From: ZLKRG08 sp046048895
Lineage (GTDB): Bacteria; Actinomycetota; Actinomycetes; Nanopelagicales; Nanopelagicaceae
DNA length: 39,939 nt
NCBI GenBank assembly: GCA_046048895.1
Contig: JBJOFF010000009.1
Coordinates: forward strand, 1-39,939
Direction of reading: 5' to 3'
The notes beneath the pieces are model-generated. The model was not told the origin of the DNA. It made no database searches and was given only the letters and a program-made list of their open reading frames with translations. Shown here one piece after another: positions 33,188 through 39,939 of this stretch (its first letter is position 1; each line of letters opens with the position of its first letter). The translations under genes and the position numbers were made by a program.

Positions 33188-33657
33188 CGCTTCCAGTCGC
33201 CGGTCTTTCCACCGCTCTTGGTTTCGACTTGCACATCTCTAATTGCTGCATGTGGATCCATGGCCTTGATCATGTCAATCAAGGTAAGTCCGGTAACTGA
33301 AACCGCGGTAAGAGCTTCCATCTCTACGCCTGTGCGATCAGTGGTTTTGGCTGTTGCAAGAATTGCCACACCATCTGCTTCGATCTTTAATTCGATCTCT
33401 ACTTTATTTAGCGCAATTGGATGACACAGCGGAATTAATTCGCTGGTCTTCTTGGCACCCATGATTCCGGCAATTCTGGCGGTAGCCAAAACATCGCCTT
33501 TTGGAGTTTGGCCATTTGCGATTGCACTGAGTACATCTGCTTTCATTGTGACTTTTCCAGATGCTGTTGCGATACGCACAGTCGCATCTTTGCCAGAGGT
33601 ATCCACCATATTGGCCTCGCCCTTTTCATTGATGTGGCTCAAATTCTCTTGGCTCAT
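33184..33657 (-). CDS. moaC: MoaC, cyclic pyranopterin monophosphate synthase
   Basis: 157 residues from the ATG at 33657, which overlaps the moeA stop as ATGA; a start at 33675 would add six residues that do not fit the family. Hallmarks are 'LSHINEKGEANMVD' at the start, 'IPLCHPIALNKVEI', 'TDRTGVEMEALTAVSVTGLT' and 'DMIKAMD'. It completes formation of cyclic pyranopterin from the MoaA product. Confidence 0.97.
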   Translation of the reverse strand: MSQENLSHINEKGEANMVDTSGKDATVRIATASGKVTMKADVLSAIANGQTPKGDVLATARIAGIMGAKKTSELIPLCHPIALNKVEIELKIEADGVAILATAKTTDRTGVEMEALTAVSVTGLTLIDMIKAMDPHAAIRDVQVETKSGGKTGDWKR

Positions 33658-34802
33658 GATGGTAATCCTAGCCATCTAAGTGAAGTACTCGGATTGGTAC
33701 AGATGGCGAATCCATCAGCATGCGCAAGGCTTCGAAGCATTGCGCTTCCTAAGAACTGCCCTGCTGAGAAATTGCCCTGATCTAAAGTCCCTAATACCAA
33801 TCTGGTAAATCCTGGCTGTGCCTCAAAATTTTCTTTTGTAGTAATTTTTGGAAGTTCCTTATGCGCTATTCCCAACATGGAGTCAATTAGCGGTTTGCCT
33901 AACGTCATGAGTGCAACCACAGCAGATTGCGGATTTCCAGGTAAACCTATCAATGGCGTTGTATTAACTATTGCGAGTAATTGTGGATGCCCTGGGCGGC
34001 AGGCGACTTTATCTATAACCATCTCACCATTGAGAGCGCCAACTGCAGTATGCAAGAAATCTCTTGGACCATCGGCAGTTCCACCTGTTGTGACAACGAT
34101 ATCTGCGCTCTTTGAAGCTTTATCAATAGCCGAAATAGTTTCATTTAAATTGTCTGATACATACTCGACTGAAATTACTTCGCAACCTAACTTTTCAATC
34201 CAAGCCGGAATTTGTGGTCCTAGCGAATCCCGAACCAGGCCATCTTTTGGCAAACCACTTAATTGGATCTCATCACCGAAGAGAATTAACGCAACTTTAG
34301 GCTTGATAGAAACTTCAATTGAGTCATAACCAGATGCAGCTAGCAAACCAATTCTCGCTGGGTTTAATTTGCTCCCTTTCGAAATAATAACTTCGTCTAA
34401 CTTTGCTTCTTCACCAGCAGGGCGAAAATCTTTACGCTCTGAAGTCTCTCCGCTAACTAATACGCCATCTACTTTTGCTAGCTCCCAACGCAGTACACCA
34501 AATGCGCCATCCGGAATAACGGCTCCAGTAGCGATACCTAAGGCCTCGCCATCTTTCATGGCACCTTTAAAAGGAGCTCCTGCCTTTATCTCACCGATTA
34601 ATTTCCAAGGACCATTTCCTGCAACTACATATCCATCCATTGCGCTAGTTTCATAAGTTGGTAATTGAACCAATGGCTTTGCATCAATTGCGATTATCCG
34701 ATCAATAGCCTCACTTAATGGCAGTGCAACTTTCCCAAGATAAGTGGACAGATTGGCAGCAGCATTACGCGCTTCATCCCAACTTGGTTCGACTAAAGTC
34801 AT
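33654..34802 (-). CDS. moeA: MoeA, molybdopterin molybdenumtransferase
   Basis: 382 residues. The 'TYETSAMDGYVV' N-terminal segment, 'AGAPFKGAMKDGEALGIATGA', the MPT-binding 'DIVVTTGGTADGPRDF' and 'GLPGNPQSAVVALM' are typical of MoeA. It inserts molybdate into adenylylated molybdopterin. ATGA overlaps join it to mobA and moaC. Confidence 0.96.
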   Translation of the reverse strand: MTLVEPSWDEARNAAANLSTYLGKVALPLSEAIDRIIAIDAKPLVQLPTYETSAMDGYVVAGNGPWKLIGEIKAGAPFKGAMKDGEALGIATGAVIPDGAFGVLRWELAKVDGVLVSGETSERKDFRPAGEEAKLDEVIISKGSKLNPARIGLLAASGYDSIEVSIKPKVALILFGDEIQLSGLPKDGLVRDSLGPQIPAWIEKLGCEVISVEYVSDNLNETISAIDKASKSADIVVTTGGTADGPRDFLHTAVGALNGEMVIDKVACRPGHPQLLAIVNTTPLIGLPGNPQSAVVALMTLGKPLIDSMLGIAHKELPKITTKENFEAQPGFTRLVLGTLDQGNFSAGQFLGSAMLRSLAHADGFAICTNPSTSLRWLGLPS

Positions 34803-35344
34803 GGTGCCAATCTACTAGCCAAGTCAATTGCCACCATTAGATCTTCTTTTGTATCTATGTCCATTAATAGTTCTGTTTCAACCAATGGAACGCAATCGAT
34901 CGCCAGGTGCGAAATTAGCTCTTTAATCGATCTATTCTCTACGCCGTCAAGCTTTGAAATCGCAATTCGTAATTTATCTGTTCTGTATATGGCAGCAAGT
35001 GGCTGCGCAAATCCATCACTATCTATCGGAATCGCGGCATCGTTAATCAAATTCTCTTTCAGTAAATTTAGAATTCTTGATGCAAATGGCATATCTGTTG
35101 CCAATATCGCAACTTCACTTGTATCGACTTCCTTTAATCCTGCTGCTATTGCCGCTACCGGACCACCACCAATGGGATGCTCTCGAACATATTTGGCTGA
35201 GACTGAATTTTCCGGACCGACAATAATTAAATCACTTAAACCCTCAGTCAAAATTTCAAGTAGCGTCCTGCCATTAATTTGCGCTTGCGATTTATCTGAA
35301 CCAAAACGTTTACTACTGCCACCAGTCAAAATTATATGATTCAT
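34799..35344 (-). CDS. mobA: MobA, molybdenum cofactor guanylyltransferase
   Basis: 181 residues. The nucleotide-binding 'LTGGSSKRFGSDKS' opens the protein, and 'IGGGPVAAIAAGL' and the metal-binding Asp in 'ILATDMPFAS' follow. It converts Mo-MPT to the MGD form, which is what formate dehydrogenase needs, so it ties this operon to fdsGBA. ATGA overlaps on both sides. Confidence 0.93.
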   Translation of the reverse strand: MNHIILTGGSSKRFGSDKSQAQINGRTLLEILTEGLSDLIIVGPENSVSAKYVREHPIGGGPVAAIAAGLKEVDTSEVAILATDMPFASRILNLLKENLINDAAIPIDSDGFAQPLAAIYRTDKLRIAISKLDGVENRSIKELISHLAIDCVPLVETELLMDIDTKEDLMVAIDLASRLAP

Positions 35345-36111
35345 CGCAACGCTTCACGTAAAGGTCTTCGCAACAAATAAACAATCAATATGGCAATAGC
35401 CAACATCACTACTGATAACGCATATGCGGTGTCAGCGTTTATATCTAGCTCTTGGTAAATCAACATAGTCCAAGTTTGGGTGGTGCCTGGTAAAGATCCA
35501 GCGAACATTAAAGTTGCACCGAATTCTCCCATTGCTCTAGCCCACGCCAATATCCCCCCAGTTGCAATTGCGCTACGAGATTGTGGAATCGCGATTTTTT
35601 GAAAGAGTTCATTTCCATCAGCTCGATCAATAATCGCTGCATCTTCAATCTCTTTTGGCAACTGACGAAAGTTAGACTCACAAATCAGAACGACGAATGG
35701 CAGACCAACGAATACACCCGCAAGCACCACTGCGCTAGAGGTAAATGGCATCGACCATCCACTCTGCTGGTAAATATATTTACCTAAAATCCCATTTCTG
35801 CCCATTAAAGAAAGTAACGCTAAACCAGCAACCGTGGGTGGCAACACAATCGGAGCCAAAATCAATGGTCGCAACCAATTGCTTGCTTGATGTGAACTTT
35901 TGGCCAAGATCCAAGCCAAAGGAACTCCGAGCGTTAAAGAGATTAATGCAGCTAATGTTGCGGTCCAAATTGAAAGTCTAATTGCATCAAAATCTGAGAA
36001 TGAATTGAAGAAATTACTCCATGGTGTTTTACTCAATAGGGCAATTAAAGGCGATACGATAATTAACGCAGCTAGCGCTCCTAGCATTTTAGTAATCAAT
36101 CCAAACTTCAT
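35341..36111 (-). CDS. modB: ModB, molybdate ABC transporter permease
   Basis: 256 residues, with about five to six membrane helices. 'APIVLPPTVAGLALLSLMGRNG' is a ModB signature, and the coupling loop lies near 'IEDAAIIDRADGNELFQKIAIPQS' with 'GEFGATLMFAGSLPG'. It transports molybdate across the inner membrane with ModA. The matching ATPase ModC is missing nearby. ATGA overlaps join it to modA and mobA. Confidence 0.95.
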   Translation of the reverse strand: MKFGLITKMLGALAALIIVSPLIALLSKTPWSNFFNSFSDFDAIRLSIWTATLAALISLTLGVPLAWILAKSSHQASNWLRPLILAPIVLPPTVAGLALLSLMGRNGILGKYIYQQSGWSMPFTSSAVVLAGVFVGLPFVVLICESNFRQLPKEIEDAAIIDRADGNELFQKIAIPQSRSAIATGGILAWARAMGEFGATLMFAGSLPGTTQTWTMLIYQELDINADTAYALSVVMLAIAILIVYLLRRPLREALR

Positions 36112-36788
36112 AGGAGTGAAAATCCTTTATTAACTAAGGTGCGCTTAACTGACTCAGAATTAAGATAATTAAAAAATTTCATGGCAAATTTATCTTTTGA
36201 AATTAGTCGAATTTGATAAATTGTTTCTGCAGCTTTTGAATTTGGGAAATTGATACCTCTAAAACCTTTATTAGCAATTAAATCAGAATTGTAAACAATA
36301 GCTGCATCGACTTCGCCAGATTTTAGTTTTGCTATTACGCTCGAAGATTTTGGTTCCAGTGAAAGAGGTTTGCTAGTAACTTGGGTTCCCATCAAAGCTC
36401 TCTTTGCAGCCTGTCCACAAGGGATTTCATATGCGCATTGAATCCAAGTTACTCCATGGTTTAAATCTTTTAATCTTTTGATATTAGAAGATTTTGGCAC
36501 CGCGAGAACTACAGAATTGACCAGATAATCAGTGCCACCTAAAAATGGCTCGGCACTCAAAAAAATATCTGCTGGAGCACCAGCCGCAATTTGGCCTATC
36601 AAAGTGGTCGAACTTTGAAAAGAAAATTTAATTTTTACATTTTTATTTTCAACTTTAAATCGCTTTGCAATTTCAGGGAGAGAACTACTCAAGCTGGAGG
36701 CTGCAAAAACTGTAATTGAAGAAGCGGCGTTAGCGCTTGGTGCGTAAATCAGCGTTGCGCTTAAGGCAAACACTAAAAATCGCTTCAT
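36108..36788 (-). CDS. modA: ModA, molybdate-binding periplasmic protein
   Basis: 226 residues from the ATG at 36788. The first 21 form a signal peptide ending 'SANA' without a lipobox Cys. 'VFAASSLSSSLPEIAKRF', 'GAPADIFLSAE' and 'DAAIVYNSDL' are ModA blocks. Compared with Escherichia coli ModA from memory, the stretch between 'LSAE' and 'VVLAVPKSS' is about a dozen residues shorter. A TATACT (plus 36795-36800) six bases before the ATG suggests a leaderless transcript. It heads the eight-gene Moco operon and diverges from the TSUP gene. Confidence 0.92.
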   Translation of the reverse strand: MKRFLVFALSATLIYAPSANAASSITVFAASSLSSSLPEIAKRFKVENKNVKIKFSFQSSTTLIGQIAAGAPADIFLSAEPFLGGTDYLVNSVVLAVPKSSNIKRLKDLNHGVTWIQCAYEIPCGQAAKRALMGTQVTSKPLSLEPKSSSVIAKLKSGEVDAAIVYNSDLIANKGFRGINFPNSKAAETIYQIRLISKDKFAMKFFNYLNSESVKRTLVNKGFSLL

Positions 36789-36823
36789 TTCGCGAGTATA
36801 TAAGGCTATTCTTAAGCTCACTC
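36789..36823. promoter_or_regulatory. Compact divergent promoter between modA and the TSUP gene
   Basis: Only 35 bases separate two opposed start codons. On the minus strand TATACT (plus 36795-36800) lies 6 bases before the modA ATG. On the plus strand TATTCT (36807-36812) lies 11 bases before the TSUP ATG. The -10 elements are nearly back to back, and no ribosome site is visible for modA, so it is probably leaderless. Confidence 0.45.
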
Positions 36824-37555
36824 ATGGTCGAATACATCGCAATTTTCATCGTTGGGCTATCTGTTGGTTTTTTGAACGGATTTGCAGGTGGAGCTTCAGT
36901 GCTCTCTTTCCCGGCAATGATTGCCGTTGGGCTTAATCCAGTAAGCGCAGCAATGACTAATGCGCTTGGAGTCTGGACTGCAAATGTGGGTGCGCTATTT
37001 GGAAAATTTGGAGAGATCAAATCTATTATTAAAGCTGAAAGTCAATTAATTGGATACTCCATGTTTGGAGCGGTTATTGGCGGATTAGCTTTAGCGCTGA
37101 TGCCAATTGAAGGTTTTCAAAAAATCGTACCAATTCTTATAGTGGTGGCATCACTGTCGCTTTTTATCAAAGTTAAAGAGAATCTAACTCCACTGAAGCA
37201 AAAGATTGAATACTTCTGGCTGACTGCGGTTGGCTTTTACGCGGGATATTTTGGGCCTGGCCAAGGCGTGATGACGATTGCGATTCTTGCTCGTGATGCA
37301 AAACGAAGCGTTTCAGATATAAATGTCAGCAAGAATGTTGTAGTAACTATGACCTGTATTGGTTCAAATCTGATCTATATCGCTAGTGGAAAAGTCGATT
37401 GGACGTTTGCCCTAATACTTGCAATTAGTTGTGCAATTGGTGGTTTCTTTGGCGCTAAAGTTGTAGATAAATTTAGTCGAGATGCTTACCGCATGGGTAT
37501 CTTCATAATTGGAATGCTTTGCGCAGTCTGGTTTGCCAAAGAATATTGGCTTTAA
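36824..37555 (+). CDS. TSUP/TauE-SafE family membrane transporter
   Basis: 243 residues, mostly hydrophobic, with about seven to eight membrane helices and two repeats each carrying the family glycine motif: 'GFLNGFAGGASVLSFP' near residue 15 and 'GFYAGYFGPGQGVMTI' near 140. The ATG at 36824 is chosen because the longer frame would overlap modA. The family exports or imports small organic anions and sulfur oxyanions (sulfite, sulfoacetate, and others); substrate cannot be read. Its shared promoter with modA hints at an anion related to the Moco operon, but this is speculation. Confidence 0.88.
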   Translation: MVEYIAIFIVGLSVGFLNGFAGGASVLSFPAMIAVGLNPVSAAMTNALGVWTANVGALFGKFGEIKSIIKAESQLIGYSMFGAVIGGLALALMPIEGFQKIVPILIVVASLSLFIKVKENLTPLKQKIEYFWLTAVGFYAGYFGPGQGVMTIAILARDAKRSVSDINVSKNVVVTMTCIGSNLIYIASGKVDWTFALILAISCAIGGFFGAKVVDKFSRDAYRMGIFIIGMLCAVWFAKEYWL

Positions 37556-38017
37556 TTATTCATCTTCATGTCTTAGATTTGCAGTAATTTCTAAGACGTG
37601 AGTTGAACGTAGAACAATCAAAATAATTACAGTCAAGCCAATAGAAGCAAATTGAAATCCAAGTCCTACGGCACAACCCATTGCTGCCGTTGCAAAAACT
37701 GTAGCAGCGGTTGTAACGCCCTTGGTGCCCGAATCCCTAGTCTGAAAAATCAATCCAGCACCTAGAAAACCGATGCCAGTAATGATGGCGTGCATGGCGC
37801 GAGTTGGATCTCCAAATTGTGCATTCTCACCAAGTATTGCTCCAATGTTCACGATCGCGGCTGCCGAAGCGCCAACGAGAGCCATTGTTCTTGGACCTAC
37901 TGATTTTCCAGCTCGGTCGCGTTCCCAGCCAATTGCAGAACCTAACAACGCGGCAATGGCTGCATTTACTACAACCAATAATTGCTGGGATATTTCTATG
38001 GCTTCGAACTCAATCAT
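37556..38017 (-). CDS. MgtC/SapB-family membrane protein
   Basis: 153 residues. The MgtC N-terminal membrane domain is clear: 'LLGSAIGWERDRAGKSVGPRTMALVGASAA', quoted here in parts as 'GWERDRAGKSVG' and 'RTMALVGASA', then 'ITGIGFLGAGLIF' and 'KGVTTAATVFATAAMG'. It lacks the cytoplasmic C-terminal domain of Salmonella MgtC, so it is of the short SapB/YhiD type. Its function is uncertain; magnesium-related or ATP synthase effects are known for relatives. Its stop codon touches that of the TSUP gene, and it overlaps the phosphatidylcholine synthase gene by 8 bases. Confidence 0.9.
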   Translation of the reverse strand: MIEFEAIEISQQLLVVVNAAIAALLGSAIGWERDRAGKSVGPRTMALVGASAAAIVNIGAILGENAQFGDPTRAMHAIITGIGFLGAGLIFQTRDSGTKGVTTAATVFATAAMGCAVGLGFQFASIGLTVIILIVLRSTHVLEITANLRHEDE

Positions 38018-38723
38018 TGTTGGAGTTTACGCCTTTTTGCCGAACTTTCCAAGAGTAATAGATTGAAATAGTAAAAATATAAATTGGAAAGAGCACCAAA
38101 ATCGGTTTTAAATTAGAGGTGCCATTTGGATACTGAACAGAGAGTGCAGTGAGCGATGCAAAATAAATTACGGCCAGAGTCCATGTGATAGGTCTTAAAA
38201 ACTCTACTTTTACGAGATGCGGGAATTTCAATTTAGTTAAGCTCAAAATAGAAAGCACAATCACAAATGCAATCACATAACTTTCTCTAGTATTCAAAAT
38301 GATAAATGTGGGAATCGCTAAATTCCAGGCGGCTGGAAATCCATTAAACCAATGCTCTTCGGTTTCTTGATCTGTTCTTGCAAACCAAAGAGCGCCGGTA
38401 AAGAGAATCAATCCTGCGTAAAAGAATCCCCAATTTCCAGTGAGCAACTCCAAATTAATAAACATTACAACTGGAACTACAACGCAAGTTACATAATCAA
38501 CTACTAAATCTAATATATGTCCATCGAACTTTGTCGCGTGAATGTGAATATCGATTTTTCGCGCAATCGGACCATCAAAACCATCAATTAATTGGCAGAT
38601 TACTAACCAAAGAAGTCCGTTTCGATAGTTGCCACTTATGAATTCTTCAAGGGAGATGATTCCGGCAATTGCACCAAAAGCTGTGATTGAGTGGACTAAA
38701 TAACCCGCCACAACTTTGCGCAT
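38010..38723 (-). CDS. pcs: Probable phosphatidylcholine synthase (CDP-alcohol phosphatidyltransferase)
   Basis: 237 residues, with about eight membrane helices. The active site is D50-G51-x2-A54-R55-x12-G68-x3-D72-x3-D76. The 12-residue spacer, longer than the 8 of most CDP-alcohol enzymes, fits phosphatidylcholine synthase as I recall it. 'LDLVVDY', 'ARTDQETEEHWFNGFPAAWN' also match that family. It would join choline to CDP-diacylglycerol, giving phosphatidylcholine and CMP. It follows the short-chain dehydrogenase by 12 bases and overlaps the MgtC-like gene. If right, choline entering this cell has a membrane-lipid use as well as the catabolic one. Confidence 0.8.
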   Translation of the reverse strand: MRKVVAGYLVHSITAFGAIAGIISLEEFISGNYRNGLLWLVICQLIDGFDGPIARKIDIHIHATKFDGHILDLVVDYVTCVVVPVVMFINLELLTGNWGFFYAGLILFTGALWFARTDQETEEHWFNGFPAAWNLAIPTFIILNTRESYVIAFVIVLSILSLTKLKFPHLVKVEFLRPITWTLAVIYFASLTALSVQYPNGTSNLKPILVLFPIYIFTISIYYSWKVRQKGVNSNND

Positions 38724-38735
38724 TAGAGAATGTTA

Positions 38736-39476
38736 TTACTTAGTCCTATGAATCTTGTGATTTGCCGCTTGTGCAATTGGGCGAATGATTAACGAATCTA
38801 CATTTACGTGTGAAGGTGCCATTGCGCACCAACGAATCGCCTCAGCAATATCACCCGCAGTGAGTGGTTCAGCAACCCCTTGATAAACCTGATCTGCTGC
38901 AGCTTGGCTTGATAAGCGATTTAGTGAAAATTCTTCTGTCTTAACCATGCCTGGTGCTATTTCGGTAATGCGAATCGGTTCTCCATTTAATTCAAGTCTC
39001 AACGTTTGGGTCAACGCAACTTCTGCAAATTTTGCATTGGTGTAACTGCCACCATTTTCATAAACAGCATGTCCGGCGGTAGAGGTCACCACAATTATGT
39101 GGCTCTTGCCATTTGCTCTCAATTTTGGAAGCAGCGCTTTAGTTATTCTTAAAGCTCCTATTACATTGACTTCATAAGTTTTCTGCCATATTGCTGGGTC
39201 TGCATTTTCAATTGAAGCAGAATCAAAAGCGCCACCAGCGTTATTGACCAGCAGTGAGACACTTCGACTACCTAATGCTTTTACAAAATCATCGACACTT
39301 TTTTGGTCAGTCACATCCAATTGAATTGCTTCAATAGATTGATTTGATTTTGCAAGATTGGTGATTCGATCTACGCGTCTTGCGGCAGCAATAACGGAAA
39401 AACCATTTTCTGCTAATAATTTTGCGGTGGCAGCACCTATCCCACTACTAGCTCCAGTTACAACGGCGAGCGCCAT
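38736..39476 (-). CDS. Short-chain dehydrogenase/reductase, YdfG-like
   Basis: 246 residues of the classical SDR family. It has the nucleotide-binding 'TGASSGIGAAT', 'AARR' (suggesting NADP preference), 'NNAGGA', the catalytic Ser in 'VVTSTAGHA' and 'SYTNAKFA' (Tyr-x3-Lys). The 'PGMVKTEEFS' segment resembles YdfG-type 3-hydroxy acid or serine dehydrogenases. The substrate is unknown. It shares a TAATG junction with the upstream methyltransferase gene and runs into pcs. Confidence 0.88.
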   Translation of the reverse strand: MALAVVTGASSGIGAATAKLLAENGFSVIAAARRVDRITNLAKSNQSIEAIQLDVTDQKSVDDFVKALGSRSVSLLVNNAGGAFDSASIENADPAIWQKTYEVNVIGALRITKALLPKLRANGKSHIIVVTSTAGHAVYENGGSYTNAKFAEVALTQTLRLELNGEPIRITEIAPGMVKTEEFSLNRLSSQAAADQVYQGVAEPLTAGDIAEAIRWCAMAPSHVNVDSLIIRPIAQAANHKIHRTK

Positions 39477-39939
39477 TAGACCGCAGCTGACATTGCTTTG
39501 GTGTGGGCAGGTGTTGAGCCACAGCAGGAACCAATCACGTTGACCCCAAGCTCTTTCATATCTTTTGCGTACTTAACCATTTCTTCTGGGGTGCCGTCGT
39601 ATACAAAATCTCCACCAACTAACTTTGGTAGTCCAGCATTCGACTGAGTGATGATAAATATTCCCTCTGGTCTAGCTTCAGTTAATTCCTTGGCAATGAT
39701 TCGCATTTCATCAACTCCGCGCCCGCAATTCGCACCAATTATTCGAACTCCTGCTGCTGCCAAAGTTTTAACCGCCACAGCTGGTTTAACACCCATCATG
39801 GTGCGCATGTTGGTATCAAAGGAGAAGGTGACGATTATTGGTAATCCAGGAGCATATTCTTTTGCCGCATTTACCGCTGCTTCCACTTCTTGCAAGTCGC
39901 TCATAGTTTCAATCAAAATTGCATCTACGCCACCAGCAA
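39476..39939 (-). CDS. Homocysteine S-methyltransferase-type protein, 3' part (cut by window edge)
   Basis: The reading frame stays open to the last base of the window, so the beginning is missing; about 154 residues are seen. 'AGGVDAILIETMSDLQE' and the zinc-ligand cysteines in 'IGANCGRG' and 'VIGSCCGSTPAHTKAM' identify the homocysteine methyltransferase fold shared by MetH's N-terminal domain, BHMT and MmuM. The methyl donor could be betaine, S-methylmethionine or a corrinoid. A separate short protein, ending here without the MetH folate and B12 domains, is more like BHMT/MmuM. It starts the operon running to the SDR and pcs. Confidence 0.88.
   Translation of the reverse strand, partial: AGGVDAILIETMSDLQEVEAAVNAAKEYAPGLPIIVTFSFDTNMRTMMGVKPAVAVKTLAAAGVRIIGANCGRGVDEMRIIAKELTEARPEGIFIITQSNAGLPKLVGGDFVYDGTPEEMVKYAKDMKELGVNVIGSCCGSTPAHTKAMSAAV

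Noticed and set aside
1..39939. CRISPR arrays, insertion sequences, prophage genes, tRNA or rRNA genes
   Set aside because: No direct repeat series, transposase, integrase or RNA gene sequence was recognised anywhere in the window.

Overview
The window is gene-dense. By my reading about 98% of it is coding, no gap exceeds about 135 bases, and neighbouring genes often share ATGA, TTGA or TAATG junctions. GC content looks low to mid 40s by eye. I see no insertion sequences, phage genes, CRISPR arrays, tRNAs or rRNAs. Several promoters appear to sit 6-8 bases before the start codon, giving leaderless transcripts. Together this suggests a streamlined, planktonic Actinomycetota-type genome such as the Nanopelagicales, but that placement is inference from style. 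A bacterium is certain; the phylum needs a database search.

The dominant theme, from about 1 to 31 kb, is catabolism of choline and glycine betaine. On the minus strand are a malate synthase and an aldehyde dehydrogenase (0.9-4.0 kb), fdhD and choline dehydrogenase (4.05-6.5 kb), a terminator, a glycine betaine/choline ABC transporter with a double permease (6.6-10.6 kb), a betaine aldehyde dehydrogenase and a non-pyrrolysine MttB-family methyltransferase (MtgB-like, 12.1-13.5 kb). Divergent from mtgB is a plus-strand operon (13.6-19.6 kb): an IclR regulator, corrinoid protein, MetV-like cysteine-rich protein, MetF, methyl-THF:corrinoid methyltransferase, a RACo-type corrinoid reactivator and a DUF1638 protein. 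It converges, with a 45-bp coding overlap, on a minus-strand operon (31.0 to 19.5 kb): a GntR regulator, dimethylglycine dehydrogenase-like enzyme, EtfB, EtfA, formate-THF ligase and a soluble NAD-linked molybdenum formate dehydrogenase (FdsG, FdsB and an FdsA-FdsD fusion).

Read together: choline goes to betaine aldehyde and then glycine betaine. MtgB, the corrinoid protein and MtgA move one methyl group to THF, leaving dimethylglycine. The flavoenzyme demethylates dimethylglycine, and perhaps sarcosine, to methylene-THF, passing electrons to ETF. MetVF would oxidise methyl-THF to methylene-THF. A FolD-type enzyme not in this window would give formyl-THF, from which Fhs run in reverse gives ATP and formate, and formate dehydrogenase gives NADH and CO2. 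Glycine left over could reach malate synthase if converted to glyoxylate.

From 31 to 36.8 kb lies an almost complete molybdenum cofactor and molybdate uptake set (moaD on plus; modA, modB, mobA, moeA, moaC, mog, moaE, moaA on minus), which suits the formate dehydrogenase. The transporter ATPase ModC is not present. From 36.8 kb to the end come a TSUP-family exporter, an MgtC-like protein, a probable phosphatidylcholine synthase (another use of choline), a short-chain dehydrogenase and the 3' part of a homocysteine S-methyltransferase-type gene. The left edge carries the first 14 codons of a probable zinc-type alcohol dehydrogenase.
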